The notes beneath the pieces were generated by a model. That model was not told the DNA's origin. It saw only the letters and a list, made by a program, of their open reading frames with translations, and did no database searches. A stretch of DNA of 64,000 nucleotides from Flavivirga amylovorans (lineage in GTDB: Bacteria > Bacteroidota > Bacteroidia > Flavobacteriales > Flavobacteriaceae): the NCBI RefSeq assembly GCF_030540875.1, contig NZ_JAUOEM010000002.1, forward strand, positions 340,926-404,925, written 5' to 3'. Made by a program: the position numbers and the translations under genes. This document shows positions 30,464 to 39,509 of the stretch, piece after piece. Within the stretch, counting starts at the first letter, position 1; the number at the start of each line of letters is the position of its first letter.

Positions 30464-31288
30464 TTACTTATTAAAAGCATTTAAAAATGCTTCTATGAAT
30501 TTATCATTCCTTGAATAGATAGCAAATACAACTCGTTTGAACTGTCCTTTAAACTTTTCAGTTAGTTGATTATAAAATATACTAGCGATAGTATCTGGAT
30601 CATTTTGAAATACGCCACACCCCCAAGCGCCTAAAATTAAAACCTGTTGATTCTGCTTAACGCAAAGAGTTAATAGTTTCTCTATTCTTTGCTCCATCAA
30701 ATTAGAAATAGAATCGGTTAAATGAGGTTCTTTTCTCCTTACTACACCGGCATTAATGGCTGCACTTGTTATAAAATTTACCTCAACAGCTTTATCCTGT
30801 AATTCTCCTTTTTTATTTCTAAACACAGGAACTTTTGGGCTATATATCATAGAGTCGGTATAAATACACGATTTCATATTTCTATGAGTTTCGTAAAACT
30901 CAAACGTATTTAATTGGCATCCGTATAAAGCAGATGAGACTGCTAAACTTTCTTCTTGAGCTAAGGCTCCATTTAAAAACCCACCACCAGGATTTTTTGC
31001 TGAAGCAAAATTTAAACACATTATATTAGTTTCTCCTTCTTGCGATAATCTTAGAATACAACTAATAGAATCTTCACCTGTAATTTCAATTTGAGTATTT
31101 TGCTCTAACTTCAATTCTACTGTTTTTGATAATTCCTCTAAATCATTTGAGCTATAATATTTTGTATTCTCCAAAGTATATTTAACTCTATCCTTTATAT
31201 TAATATTCTTGTTAGAATTTGTATATATTCCTTCCTCAATAATCTGAAGAGTTTCTTCTGCTTTTATTTTTCTTGTTGATTTTTTCAT
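30464..31288 (-). CDS. Bacterial poly(ADP-ribose) glycohydrolase-like protein (TIGR02452 type)
   Basis: 274 aa. The PARG signature is clear: NFASAKNPGGGFLNGALAQE followed by ES, i.e. the GGG-X6-8-QEE motif with the catalytic Glu pair. A second macro-like loop GAWGCGVFQND binds the diphosphate. Members release ADP-ribose from poly- or mono-ADP-ribosylated targets by exo-hydrolysis. It lies two bases after NADAR. With NADAR, ARH and macro proteins it covers nearly every known reversal chemistry. Confidence 0.92.
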   Translation of the reverse strand: MKKSTRKIKAEETLQIIEEGIYTNSNKNINIKDRVKYTLENTKYYSSNDLEELSKTVELKLEQNTQIEITGEDSISCILRLSQEGETNIMCLNFASAKNPGGGFLNGALAQEESLAVSSALYGCQLNTFEFYETHRNMKSCIYTDSMIYSPKVPVFRNKKGELQDKAVEVNFITSAAINAGVVRRKEPHLTDSISNLMEQRIEKLLTLCVKQNQQVLILGAWGCGVFQNDPDTIASIFYNQLTEKFKGQFKRVVFAIYSRNDKFIEAFLNAFNK

Positions 31289-31290
31289 TT

Positions 31291-31836
31291 TCAGTTTAAT
31301 TCATCTCTCACTTCCATTAAAGCAAAACCTAAAAGGTTTTTACCTCGCCATAAAAGTGGATTTTTAGCTTTCTCATTAGATGCTCCCATGCCAATACCCC
31401 AAATGCGATCTCTTGGACTGGCTTCTACTAATACTCGCTTTTTTGTATTGAGTAAAAACTCTTCTAATTCTGGATGCTGTGAAAATTTATGGATGTTCCC
31501 TAGCTTTACGATTTCATATTTGTGTTCGTTCCATTTCTCAGGAGTAAATCCTATTACTTTTCTCCCCCACTGTTTAGCTTCCACTGGTGAATTAGACTTT
31601 ATAATCTCTTCTAAGTTTTTGTCATCATTAAATAGTCGAGCCTTTTCTGCCATCATCCAATGCTCAGCAGTTTTATAAATTATATTGTCAACGGTAAAAG
31701 GAGCTATCCACCATTGACTAAAACAACTTTTACTAATACTACCATCTTTATTTGGCGTATGCCCCCAAAAGAAAAGGTATTTAATTCTATTTTTTCGTTT
31801 AAACTCTGTTATAAGTTGTTGTCTACTATATTTCAT
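31291..31836 (-). CDS. NADAR family protein (YbiA-like)
   Basis: 181 aa. Motifs of NADAR: FSQWWIAPFTVDNIIYKTAE, HWMMAEKARLF, and the C-terminal PRDRIWGIGMGASNEKAKNP with LLWRGKNLLGFALMEVR. NADAR enzymes remove ADP-ribose from guanine bases and related N-glycosides. It overlaps the end of the PRPP-synthetase-like gene by 11 nt, so it is the second gene of the NrtR-controlled operon. Confidence 0.93.
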   Translation of the reverse strand: MKYSRQQLITEFKRKNRIKYLFFWGHTPNKDGSISKSCFSQWWIAPFTVDNIIYKTAEHWMMAEKARLFNDDKNLEEIIKSNSPVEAKQWGRKVIGFTPEKWNEHKYEIVKLGNIHKFSQHPELEEFLLNTKKRVLVEASPRDRIWGIGMGASNEKAKNPLLWRGKNLLGFALMEVRDELN

Positions 31837-32677
31837 CGTTGATTATCTCTTTTAATTCAATTTCCTTGAATTGGTTTGTATTTTCAATGCTCTTAAAAGA
31901 GTCAGTACTATATATTTTATCAAAATATTTGCTAAGCTCAGTTAATCCCTTGCTGAAAATTCCATGACTAACAGCTAAGTATAGTTTACCTGCATTCTTA
32001 TTTTTTAACTCTTTAGCTAACCCCATAAAAGTCCCACCTCCATCACATATATCATCTACAATTAAACATGTTTTCCCTTTTAAACCTTCCGTATATACTT
32101 TAAAATCTGATATTTGCCCTGTCTTTACATTTCTTGATTTAGAACATTCTATAATTTCAATACCTCCTAAAGTACTAGTCAATTTGTATATTTTTTTTAA
32201 AGCGCCTCCGTCTGGTGAAATTAGAATCACATCTTCATTTATTTCTTGCATCACTTTTTCTATGAAGCTATGATTTGAAATCACCTTACAATTATTTAAT
32301 AATGCAGGAACCACTTCTGAATGTGGATCATAAACTGTCACACAATTCAAATTCAAAGCATTTAATATCTCTGTATATACTTTAACAGATAATGATTCAC
32401 CATATACCATAACCCGATCTTGTCTCGCAGCAGGAAAATAAGGTATAAATACATCAATTGATTTAATACCTGCTCTCTGCAATGCGTCAATAGCTAATAG
32501 CAACAATCCAAAATCATTAAATGATTGTATTCTATGCGTTACGGTTACATTTTGATCCTCGTTTATTGATGTTAAAATCTTGATATGTGGCTCACCACCT
32601 GAAAACGTAAAGCTTTCAAAATCAATATTTTTTTTATCGCTAAATGGTCTAAAATTATGGTCTAGATTCAAAATCAT
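31826..32677 (-). CDS. Ribose-phosphate pyrophosphokinase-like protein (Prs or Adps)
   Basis: 283 aa, shorter than housekeeping Prs (about 310). It has VFIPYFPAARQDRVMVYGES, VTVYDPHSEVVPALL and the PRPP loop CLIVDDICDGGGTFMGLAKE. Prs makes PRPP from ribose-5-phosphate. The NARP1 enzyme Adps has the same fold but pyrophosphorylates ADP-ribose, and it is paired with a NAMPT-like Namat. Here the gene is the first of an operon full of ADP-ribose-releasing enzymes and shares NrtR sites with the NAMPT-like gene, so Adps activity is a good hypothesis. The ATG follows its operator directly, leaving only about 20 nt from the -7 box. Confidence 0.88.
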   Translation of the reverse strand: MILNLDHNFRPFSDKKNIDFESFTFSGGEPHIKILTSINEDQNVTVTHRIQSFNDFGLLLLAIDALQRAGIKSIDVFIPYFPAARQDRVMVYGESLSVKVYTEILNALNLNCVTVYDPHSEVVPALLNNCKVISNHSFIEKVMQEINEDVILISPDGGALKKIYKLTSTLGGIEIIECSKSRNVKTGQISDFKVYTEGLKGKTCLIVDDICDGGGTFMGLAKELKNKNAGKLYLAVSHGIFSKGLTELSKYFDKIYSTDSFKSIENTNQFKEIELKEIINDEI

Positions 32678-32698
32678 ATTGCGTTTATTTTACGCAAA
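32678..32698. promoter_or_regulatory. NrtR-type operator overlapping the Prs-like promoter
   Basis: 21-bp repeat ATTGCGTTT-ATT-TTACGCAAA, directly before the start codon. On the minus strand its first bases are the end of the -7 box TATATTTG, which lies 19 nt after TTTTG. Confidence 0.8.
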
Positions 32699-32727
32699 TA
32701 TATAAAGAGAAAACGAAATAACAAAAC

Positions 32728-32748
32728 TTTGTGTAATATTTACACAAA
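32728..32748. promoter_or_regulatory. NrtR-type operator, perfect 9-3-9 inverted repeat
   Basis: TTTGTGTAA-TAT-TTACACAAA is a perfect inverted repeat. It lies upstream of the -33 element of the Prs-like operon and covers the stop codon of nrtR, so the regulator gene and the operator overlap. Confidence 0.85.
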
Positions 32749-33432
32749 CTTTATGTCGAAATGGAAGTCATTAACAGTTAATTGTTTGAATTTCTTTTTA
32801 TTGAATTTAAAAAGTTTAGCAGGGCGACCACTTCCAATTTTTTCTATTTTATTGGTTTCTTCAATAATGCCAAAGCTTAGCATTTTTTTTCTGAAATTTC
32901 TTCGATCTATTTCTTTTTCCAAAATAGTCATATATAAATTTTCTAAATCGGAAAATGGAAATTCATCACTTAGTAAATCAAAACCAATAGGTTCATAGCT
33001 CAATTTTGCTTTTAGGCGTTGATGTGCCATATCTAAAATCTGTTGATGATCGAATGCTAATTTTGGTATTTCGTTTAGATGAAACCATTGTACATCAGCC
33101 GCATCAGTGTCTGCCTTAATATTGAAATGATTAGGTTTTACCAATCCAAAATAACTTACGGAAAGCACTCTATTTCTTGGATCTCTTTTTGGAGTACCAA
33201 AGGTGTAGAGTTGCTCTAAGTAATCTATAGTTATTCCTGTTTCTTCACTAAGTTCTCTTTCTACTGCTTCTTCAAGCGATTCATCATTCATTACCAAACC
33301 ACCGGGTAAGGCCCACTTGCCTTTAAAAGGTTCAATTCCCCGTTTAATTAATAACACCGATAAATTGTTTTTAGACTCATATCCAAACACAACTGCATCT
33401 ACAGAGACTTTTATATCTTGATTCACTTTCAT
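32740..33432 (-). CDS. nrtR: NrtR-type Nudix transcriptional regulator
   Basis: 230 aa. The N-terminal Nudix domain has an intact Nudix box (GGLVMNDESLEEAVERELSE then ETGI; pattern GX5EX7REUXEEXGU), so it may still hydrolyse as well as sense ADP-ribose. The C-terminal third is a winged helix (MLSFGIIEETNKIEKIGSGR then PAKLFKF). NrtR proteins repress NAD-metabolism genes and release DNA on binding ADP-ribose. The four 21-bp repeats nearby fit this. It is the first gene in the leftward series and ends inside an operator. Confidence 0.92.
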   Translation of the reverse strand: MKVNQDIKVSVDAVVFGYESKNNLSVLLIKRGIEPFKGKWALPGGLVMNDESLEEAVERELSEETGITIDYLEQLYTFGTPKRDPRNRVLSVSYFGLVKPNHFNIKADTDAADVQWFHLNEIPKLAFDHQQILDMAHQRLKAKLSYEPIGFDLLSDEFPFSDLENLYMTILEKEIDRRNFRKKMLSFGIIEETNKIEKIGSGRPAKLFKFNKKKFKQLTVNDFHFDIKFV

Positions 33433-33646
33433 TTATGCGTATTTAGAACACAAAGATACAATACTGAAAATGAAATTAAATATTATTCAATTTACCATTT
33501 CTATCATCCCGATATTCAATGAGCCACAAGATTTTGTAATCTTTCATATTTTTTTAAACCCTACAATGAATCTTCAAATCAGCAGTATCCATCGATAAAC
33601 TAGAATGAAAACAGCTTAAGTTATAAATACAAGTCATTTTTTAAAA

Positions 33647-34576
33647 TTAATCAGCAAAAGAATTTATACCACCTGAATGCAAAGGCACATATTTTTGGAT
33701 TATATACGGTGTTATTTCATCAAGTGTCTTACCTGTAATAGGGTGAAGTCCAGGGCTTGTAAAATACTCTATTTCACCATCTTTATTTTTAGTATACCAT
33801 ATTAAAGGTTTATTGGTTTCTTCTACAAAGAAATCTGTCTTCATAGTTACTTCTACCTTCTTAAAGTTTGCAATTTTCTTAGAATCATAGGGTTCAATTG
33901 TTGTTCCGTATTTTTTATGTAAAGCTAAATTACATGGGACTTTTTCGTATTGATTTTTTGCCCAGGCCATGCAACGATTTTCAAAAAGATTAACAGGTTC
34001 TTTGTTTATAAAGTCTTTAGTAAAAAACATTACTAATATAATAGATCCCAAAACAATAAATCTAATAATTTTCTTTCTTCTTTTTGTTCCTTTTTTTTCA
34101 ACATCTTCTTTTTCTATTTTCACCCCTGAAGTTCCAGTAGAAATTAAATCTTCATTTTTTTGATTTATATCTTTAAAAGCATCACTAGACAAATAACCTA
34201 ATTCATCTGCGCTGCCCTTTTGTAAATACTCGAAAAAGGGTCTTGGACTATAATCAACTAACCAACTTATTAATTCCAAAGTTGAAGAATTTGGGTCTTT
34301 TGTATCTTCTTTTAAAAAACTAACTACAGGCTTAAACTTAGTAGTTTCTATTCGGTGTATTGCTGATAATATATTTTCATTCTCCTTTGGTTTGAAAAAG
34401 TTTCTTAATATTCTAATATCATTATCTGCTTTCCTTTTTTCAAAAACAACCTCACAGGCTTCTTTAATTAATCCTGGTGTTGGGTTGAAAAGATAAGAAC
34501 TTAATTCTCTTGTTTTTTCAAGTTTATACTTCTCTAAAATCCCCTTTTTATAGGTCTCCTTAGTCTTTTTTTCCAT
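33647..34576 (-). CDS. Single-pass membrane protein of unknown function
   Basis: 309 aa. Residues 1-165 are hydrophilic and helical (cytoplasmic side). KKGTKRRKKIIRFIVLGSII begins a basic anchor and a single membrane segment (about 172-192). The C-terminal part has two Cys (RCMAW, PCNLAL) that may form a disulfide, and ends IQKYVPLHSGGINSFAD. No family recognised. It is separated by about 210 bp from nrtR and transcribed leftward on its own. Confidence 0.6.
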   Translation of the reverse strand: MEKKTKETYKKGILEKYKLEKTRELSSYLFNPTPGLIKEACEVVFEKRKADNDIRILRNFFKPKENENILSAIHRIETTKFKPVVSFLKEDTKDPNSSTLELISWLVDYSPRPFFEYLQKGSADELGYLSSDAFKDINQKNEDLISTGTSGVKIEKEDVEKKGTKRRKKIIRFIVLGSIILVMFFTKDFINKEPVNLFENRCMAWAKNQYEKVPCNLALHKKYGTTIEPYDSKKIANFKKVEVTMKTDFFVEETNKPLIWYTKNKDGEIEYFTSPGLHPITGKTLDEITPYIIQKYVPLHSGGINSFAD

Positions 34577-34921
34577 AGTAAATTGTGGAATTATTCAATT
34601 TTAAACAGAATTCTATAGAATCTTTGGAATTCTTGGAATTCTATATAAATATAAGCTTTTCATGATTATACCTTTGTGTCAGAGATGATTAACCGCAGTG
34701 TTTAGCTAACATAGTAATTCTAGAAAATTCATTCTAACAGAAATCTGTAATGTAGTTAGTAATTAACGCATTGAGAAGTAGTTACACACTACTGCATTAC
34801 AATTTTACTTCTCAAAAAACAACGGAGTACTCCAAACACTCACGAGTGGTTGATTAACAAAAACAAATCTGGGAAAACCCCAGACAGCCACTCCTTTGTT
34901 TAATCCTAAAATTTTTAAATT
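34577..34921 (+). promoter_or_regulatory. Intergenic region with a structured leader before the small lipoprotein
   Basis: About 345 bp without a gene. Its right part folds well: GAGTGG (34844-34849) pairs with CCACTC (34888-34893), with an inner TCTGGG/CCCAGA hairpin and a GATTAACAAA / TTTGTTTAATC pair. This may be the 5' UTR of the small lipoprotein gene and a regulatory RNA structure. The left part contains repeated GAATTC-rich words of unknown meaning. Confidence 0.4.
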
Positions 34922-35080
34922 ATGAAAACAATAAGCATAGCCTTAATGGCACTAGTTTTAAGTATATCTTTATTTTCTTGTACGGAAGAATCAATTTCTG
35001 AAACGGACAACCTTTATGATACGCATGCTACGGAGGGGGATGACGGGCAAATAAAACCACCGCCTACAGATGGTAATTAA
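34922..35080 (+). CDS. Small lipoprotein (52 aa)
   Basis: MKTISIALMALVLSISLFSC is a textbook lipoprotein signal; only about 32 residues follow the Cys, acidic and ending PPPTDGN. It lies behind a structured leader and 78 bp before the histidine-kinase gene. It may be a signal or sensor accessory for that kinase (inference). Confidence 0.65.
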   Translation: MKTISIALMALVLSISLFSCTEESISETDNLYDTHATEGDDGQIKPPPTDGN

Positions 35081-35158
35081 TTCAAATTAATCAAATTAAG
35101 GCTATACTTTAATTATGTGTAGCCTTTTTTTGAATATATTTAATAAAATAAAATTCTT

Positions 35159-37090
35159 TTGAATAAAATCATATTAATCATTTTCTGCTCTTTATTTCTT
35201 TCATGTAATTTGAATAATAGTATCGACGCTAAATTTAATGAATGTATTCAGCATTACTATAAAGCTTCTAAAGATAAGTCCACTTCTCTAAGTCAAAAAA
35301 AGAAAGCTATAAATACCGCTTTGCAATGTACTCAGAAAAGAAATAAAGACACTTTTTTTTCTAAGATTTTATATCAAAAAAACGTTATTCACCTTCAGAA
35401 TCAAGAATATGATAGCCTTTTAGTCTATCAAAAACTTTTATTAAATCATGCTGCCACTATTAATGATAAATTATATCTAGCGAAACAATATCTCATTAAA
35501 GCATTTTACTTTGATGAAGTTCTTCAATTACCTGATAGTGCTTTTCATTATTATAATATCTCAAAAGATCACTTTATAACTATAAAAGACAGTAGTGGTG
35601 TTGGAAAAAACTTATTATATATGGGTTTAATACAACAAAATCAAAACGATTACTTTGGAAGCAAAGAAACCTTAACAGAAGCTTTACAATATTTGAATCC
35701 TACAAAAAATATTAGATATATTTCATCAGCTTATAACGCCCTAGCTACTAATCACAGAAAACTTTTGAATTATGAGGATGCTATTAACTATTATTCAAAG
35801 GCAATCAAGGTTGCAAATTCAGAAAAAGATAAATTGATTTGTAAAAATAATATAGCCGTCACCCATGTAGACCATAAACAATATGAAAAAGCCATTGCAT
35901 TACTTAGTGGTATTATTAAAGATTCTTTATTCCAAAATATCCCGAAAGAATATAATAGAGCCATAGACAATTTAGCTTATGCAAAATGGCTTTCTGGTCA
36001 AAATAAAACCGAAAAACCTCTCCTTGAGGTACTAAACATAAGAATCAAAAATAATGACAAACGTGGCCAAATAGCCAGTTACACACATTTAGGAGAGTTT
36101 TATTCTAAGGACAATAGCATGAAAGCTTCAGCATATTTCGATTCTGTTATTCGTTTGTCAAAAGATTTAAAAATGCCAAGAGCCGAAAAGGATGCTGTTA
36201 AATTCTTAATGAAAGTCTACCCTAAAAATGTGGAACTACGAAATCGTTATGTCTTTTTACAAGACAGTCTTTATGCTCAAGAACTAAAAGTAAAAACACA
36301 GTTCGCCAAATATAAATATGATGATAAGCAAAAACAAGAATCTATTCTACGCTTGCAAAAAGAAAAAGCAGAGAAAGATTTAGCATATACCAAAGAGCGG
36401 CATTCTAAAATAATTTATTTGTCTGCTTTTATACTTGCCTGTTTAATTATAGCGTTTGCTATTTACTTTTTTAAAAGGCGAGCAGAGGTTTTAAAGCAGC
36501 AAAATGAGTTAGAAAAACTAGAAGCTGTTTATAATACAGAAGCCGAATTATCTAGAAAGCTACATGATGATTTTGGCGCAAAAATAAACCACTCCATGCT
36601 CCTGGTTCAAAACGATTCAGACAAATACAAATTGCTTGATGCTCTAGATGAACTTTACAATCAAAGTCGTGATTTTTCAAGGGAAATAAACGAGGTTGAA
36701 ACTGGAGCTAACTATAAAAACGAGCTTTTTGATATGTTTAGTATATATACTTCAACACAAGTTAAATTATACACTACAGGAAGTAAATCTATAGACTGGT
36801 CTACCATAAATGATTTAAGTAAAATCGTTTTGTATAAAGTTTTGAGAGAATTAATGATAAACATGTTAAAACACAGTAATGCTACAGCAGTCAAAATTGC
36901 GTTTAAGACATTATCCGATGGCTTACAAATTAATTATTCAGACAACGGTGTAGGCGCTTCAAAAATGGCTATGCAAACTAAAAACGGACTTCGCAATACA
37001 GAAAAGCGTATTCAAGCTATTGGTGGAACAATTATATTTGAAACTGATAAAGGAAAAGGGTTTAAAGCCGAAATTAAAACCCCAAATTAA
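35159..37090 (+). CDS. TPR-containing sensor histidine kinase (LuxR-type system)
   Basis: 643 aa starting at TTG 35159, since no ATG fits the lipoprotein-like N-terminus (IIFCSLFLSCNLNNS). Residues about 30-390 are tetratricopeptide repeats, then a coiled region, a membrane segment about 420-440 (IIYLSAFILACLIIAFAIYF), a HisKA_3-like box (SRKLHDDFGAKINHSM) and a degenerate HATPase (MLKHSNATAVKIAF, DNGVGASK, GLRNTEKRIQAIGG). It would phosphorylate the response regulator 12 nt downstream. Confidence 0.88.
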   Translation: MNKIILIIFCSLFLSCNLNNSIDAKFNECIQHYYKASKDKSTSLSQKKKAINTALQCTQKRNKDTFFSKILYQKNVIHLQNQEYDSLLVYQKLLLNHAATINDKLYLAKQYLIKAFYFDEVLQLPDSAFHYYNISKDHFITIKDSSGVGKNLLYMGLIQQNQNDYFGSKETLTEALQYLNPTKNIRYISSAYNALATNHRKLLNYEDAINYYSKAIKVANSEKDKLICKNNIAVTHVDHKQYEKAIALLSGIIKDSLFQNIPKEYNRAIDNLAYAKWLSGQNKTEKPLLEVLNIRIKNNDKRGQIASYTHLGEFYSKDNSMKASAYFDSVIRLSKDLKMPRAEKDAVKFLMKVYPKNVELRNRYVFLQDSLYAQELKVKTQFAKYKYDDKQKQESILRLQKEKAEKDLAYTKERHSKIIYLSAFILACLIIAFAIYFFKRRAEVLKQQNELEKLEAVYNTEAELSRKLHDDFGAKINHSMLLVQNDSDKYKLLDALDELYNQSRDFSREINEVETGANYKNELFDMFSIYTSTQVKLYTTGSKSIDWSTINDLSKIVLYKVLRELMINMLKHSNATAVKIAFKTLSDGLQINYSDNGVGASKMAMQTKNGLRNTEKRIQAIGGTIIFETDKGKGFKAEIKTPN

Positions 37091-37102
37091 AAAGCTTCTA
37101 TT

Positions 37103-37768
37103 ATGTTTAAAAAAGTTTTGATTGCAGAAGATTTTCAAGATACAAATGCTGGTATTGTTAGTGCATTATCAAATAAACTGAATATCCATGAATTACAAGA
37201 AGAACTCTATTGTGACAAAGCCTTTAACAGGATTAAAGTAGCACATTCTAATGGAGTTCCTTTTGAATTATTGATTACAGACCTTTTATTTAAAGAGAAT
37301 CATGTAGACCGTAAACTCACCTCGGGCGTAGACCTTATAAAGGCTGTAAAAACCATACAGCCATCCATAAAAATTATTGTAAATTCTATGGAAGATAACC
37401 CATCAAAAGTAAAATCTCTTTTTAAAGAACAAAACATTGATGGCTATGTTTGTAAAGGACGACATAGTCTAAATGAATTAACAGCGGCTATACTTGAGGT
37501 TTACCAGGATAATACTTACCTATCTCCACAAATAAATATGACTTCAAACCAAAATGTTATTGAATTGGAAGAATTCGACATCTCTATTTTAACAGAATTA
37601 GCAAATGGTTTAAGTAAAAAAGAAATTGCAGAAAAATTTAAACAAAATAATATGACACCAAATAGTGAAAGTACTATCGATAAAAGAGTAAGTAAATTAT
37701 TTGATGATTTTGGTGCCAAAAACACTACCCAACTTATCGCTATACTTACTAAAGATGGACTGATATAA
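37103..37768 (+). CDS. Response regulator with LuxR/NarL-like output
   Basis: 221 aa. Receiver domain with acidic pocket EDFQDTN and phosphorylation site ELLITDLLF, then VNSMEDNPSKVKSLF and the switch Lys near VCKGRH. The C-terminal HTH contains ILTELANGLSKKEIAEKFK and STIDKRVSKLFDDFGAKNTT. Co-transcribed with the kinase. The two TTACAGATATCTGTAA palindromes downstream are the best candidates for its binding sites. Confidence 0.88.
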   Translation: MFKKVLIAEDFQDTNAGIVSALSNKLNIHELQEELYCDKAFNRIKVAHSNGVPFELLITDLLFKENHVDRKLTSGVDLIKAVKTIQPSIKIIVNSMEDNPSKVKSLFKEQNIDGYVCKGRHSLNELTAAILEVYQDNTYLSPQINMTSNQNVIELEEFDISILTELANGLSKKEIAEKFKQNNMTPNSESTIDKRVSKLFDDFGAKNTTQLIAILTKDGLI

Positions 37769-37801
37769 ATATAGAAACACATCTCTAATTTAAACAATTC
37801 C

Positions 37802-37852
37802 AACCCCTTACAGATATCTGTAAGGGGTTGTTGTTTTATGAACGTAATTTTG
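37802..37852 (+). promoter_or_regulatory. Palindromic operator plus -7 box (site 1)
   Basis: The palindrome CTTACAGATATCTGTAAG (37807-37824, extended to AACCCC/GGGGTT) is followed after exactly 20 nt by a -7 box TAATTTTG (37845-37852). No good -33 element is seen, as expected for an activated promoter. It precedes the 47-aa gene. The hairpin could also end the response-regulator transcript. Confidence 0.7.
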
Positions 37853-37879
37853 GGGTATTATTAATTTAAAACACATATT

Positions 37880-38023
37880 ATGGCAGTTAAGAATACAGAA
37901 ACAGGTGAAGTTCATAGAGGATATAAAGGAGGAAAAACAGAGTGTGGTTTTGACACATCTGAAAGTCATTGGGAAGCCTCAAACGCATCAATTACTTGTG
38001 AAAAGGATGGGTGTAAAAATTAA
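37880..38023 (+). CDS. Small cysteine-containing protein (47 aa)
   Basis: 47 codons from ATG 37880: begins MAVKNTETGEVHRGYKGGK, has three Cys (CGF, TCEKDGCKN) and no signal peptide. It follows the first palindrome promoter by 27 nt. No family recognised; the Cys pattern could bind a metal. Confidence 0.6.
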   Translation: MAVKNTETGEVHRGYKGGKTECGFDTSESHWEASNASITCEKDGCKN

Positions 38024-38078
38024 ATCTATTTTATAACGAAGAGATAAAGTATTAAACTTTCTAAAACAAAATAGCTCT

Positions 38079-38441
38079 ATGAAAAAAATATTTTTATTAA
38101 TCACATTTATCACATCTCAAATTATAGCAGGACAGAACTTTAAAAACCAAGAAGAAGTTTTTCAAGAATTCAAAAATTTATATACAACATTATTAAATTT
38201 CAAAGACAGCACTGATTTTAAAAAATATGGTTTTGCAATTGATGGCTCTTATAATATTTGGCTCAAAAAAGTTCAAAGACTAAAAAAAAATCCAAATTCA
38301 AAAACATTAATTAAAAAAGGGTTTGTAATTGGAGAACTAGAAACTCTAGGGTTAGAGTATGCTAAATCCAAAGGAAAAGAAACAGAAATAACAAAATTCT
38401 TCAATGATATATTTTCAAAAGCAATTTTTGATAAAAAATAA
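38079..38441 (+). CDS. Small exported protein of unknown function
   Basis: 120 aa with an N-terminal signal peptide (FLLITFITSQIIAGQNF). The mature part is helical and lysine-rich with no known motif. It lies three bases before the nuclease-like gene and 55 bp after the 47-aa gene, so it is in the same unit. Confidence 0.6.
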   Translation: MKKIFLLITFITSQIIAGQNFKNQEEVFQEFKNLYTTLLNFKDSTDFKKYGFAIDGSYNIWLKKVQRLKKNPNSKTLIKKGFVIGELETLGLEYAKSKGKETEITKFFNDIFSKAIFDKK

Positions 38442-38444
38442 ACC

Positions 38445-39497
38445 ATGGAAATCCAAAACCAACTTAAATCCTTAGCTGAAAAAATAACCAAGCTTAAAGA
38501 TAAAATAGACACTGAAGAGTCTACAAAACACGCTTTTGTATTACCCTTTATAAATATATTGGGATATGATACCTTTAATCCTACCGAAGTTATCCCAGAA
38601 TATACAGCAGATATTGGTCTTAAAAAAGGAGAAAAAGTAGATTATGCCATTTTTCAGAATGAACAGCCTATCATTATAATAGAATGTAAAAATTGGAAAG
38701 AGAACTTAGACGCCCATAACTCTCAATTATTTCGATACTTCCATGCTTCAAAAACTCGTTTTGCATTATTGACAAATGGAATAGAATATCGCTTTTATAC
38801 CGATTTAGATGCCAGCAATAAGATGGATGAAAAACCTTTTTTAGAGTTTAACATTACGACTCTAAAAGATACTGTAATACATGAAATTACGAAATTTCAT
38901 AAGTCTAATTTTGATATTGATAAAATAGTCAATAATGCGAGCTCTTTAAAATATACTAAAGAATTAAAGAAATTGATATCTGAACAATTACAAGCTCCGT
39001 CTCATGGTTTTATTAAGCTTTTTGCAAAAGAAGTGCATACAGGTATTGTAACCAAACGTGTTATAGATGAATTTACTGATTTGGTAACAAAAGCCTTTAA
39101 CCAGACTATTAGCGAAAAAGTTAATGACCGTTTAAATGCCGCGTTAAATAAAGAGACCGAAAAGCAACAAGAGGATATTGTTGAAGTAGAAGAAATAAGT
39201 AAAATTATCACCACAGAAGAGGAGTTAGACAGTTTTAGAATTGTAGTCGCCATTTTACGAAGAAAGCTACCTGTAAAACGAATCGCCTATAGAGATACGC
39301 AATCTTATTTTGGTATTTTGTTAGATGATAACAATCGAAAACCTTTATGCAGAATTCATCTAAACAGCAGTAACAAATACATTGGTCTCTTTGAAAAAGA
39401 CAAAGGTGAAACTAGACACTTAATTCAGTCAATTGACGAGATCTATGAATTTGAAAAACAGTTATTACAAACCGTTGATTATTATGAATCAGAATAG
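38445..39497 (+). CDS. Restriction-endonuclease-like protein (HsdR N-terminal type)
   Basis: 350 aa. A short coiled segment is followed by a PD-(D/E)XK nuclease core: VDYAIF (Asp66) and IIIIECKNW (Glu80, Lys82), then SQLFRYFHASKTRFALLTNG, as in the N-terminal domain of type I restriction subunits and many single-domain relatives. The C-terminal part (about 245-350) is a separate alpha/beta domain with RIHLNSSNKYIGLF. There is no helicase part, so it is not a complete HsdR. Role in this operon unknown; DNA or RNA cleavage is possible. Confidence 0.75.
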   Translation: MEIQNQLKSLAEKITKLKDKIDTEESTKHAFVLPFINILGYDTFNPTEVIPEYTADIGLKKGEKVDYAIFQNEQPIIIIECKNWKENLDAHNSQLFRYFHASKTRFALLTNGIEYRFYTDLDASNKMDEKPFLEFNITTLKDTVIHEITKFHKSNFDIDKIVNNASSLKYTKELKKLISEQLQAPSHGFIKLFAKEVHTGIVTKRVIDEFTDLVTKAFNQTISEKVNDRLNAALNKETEKQQEDIVEVEEISKIITTEEELDSFRIVVAILRRKLPVKRIAYRDTQSYFGILLDDNNRKPLCRIHLNSSNKYIGLFEKDKGETRHLIQSIDEIYEFEKQLLQTVDYYESE

Positions 39498-39509
39498 AAC
39501 AAAAATAAA

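Noticed and set aside
38445-39497. Complete type I restriction system
   Set aside because: Only an HsdR-like nuclease domain is present; helicase, HsdM and HsdS genes are missing.
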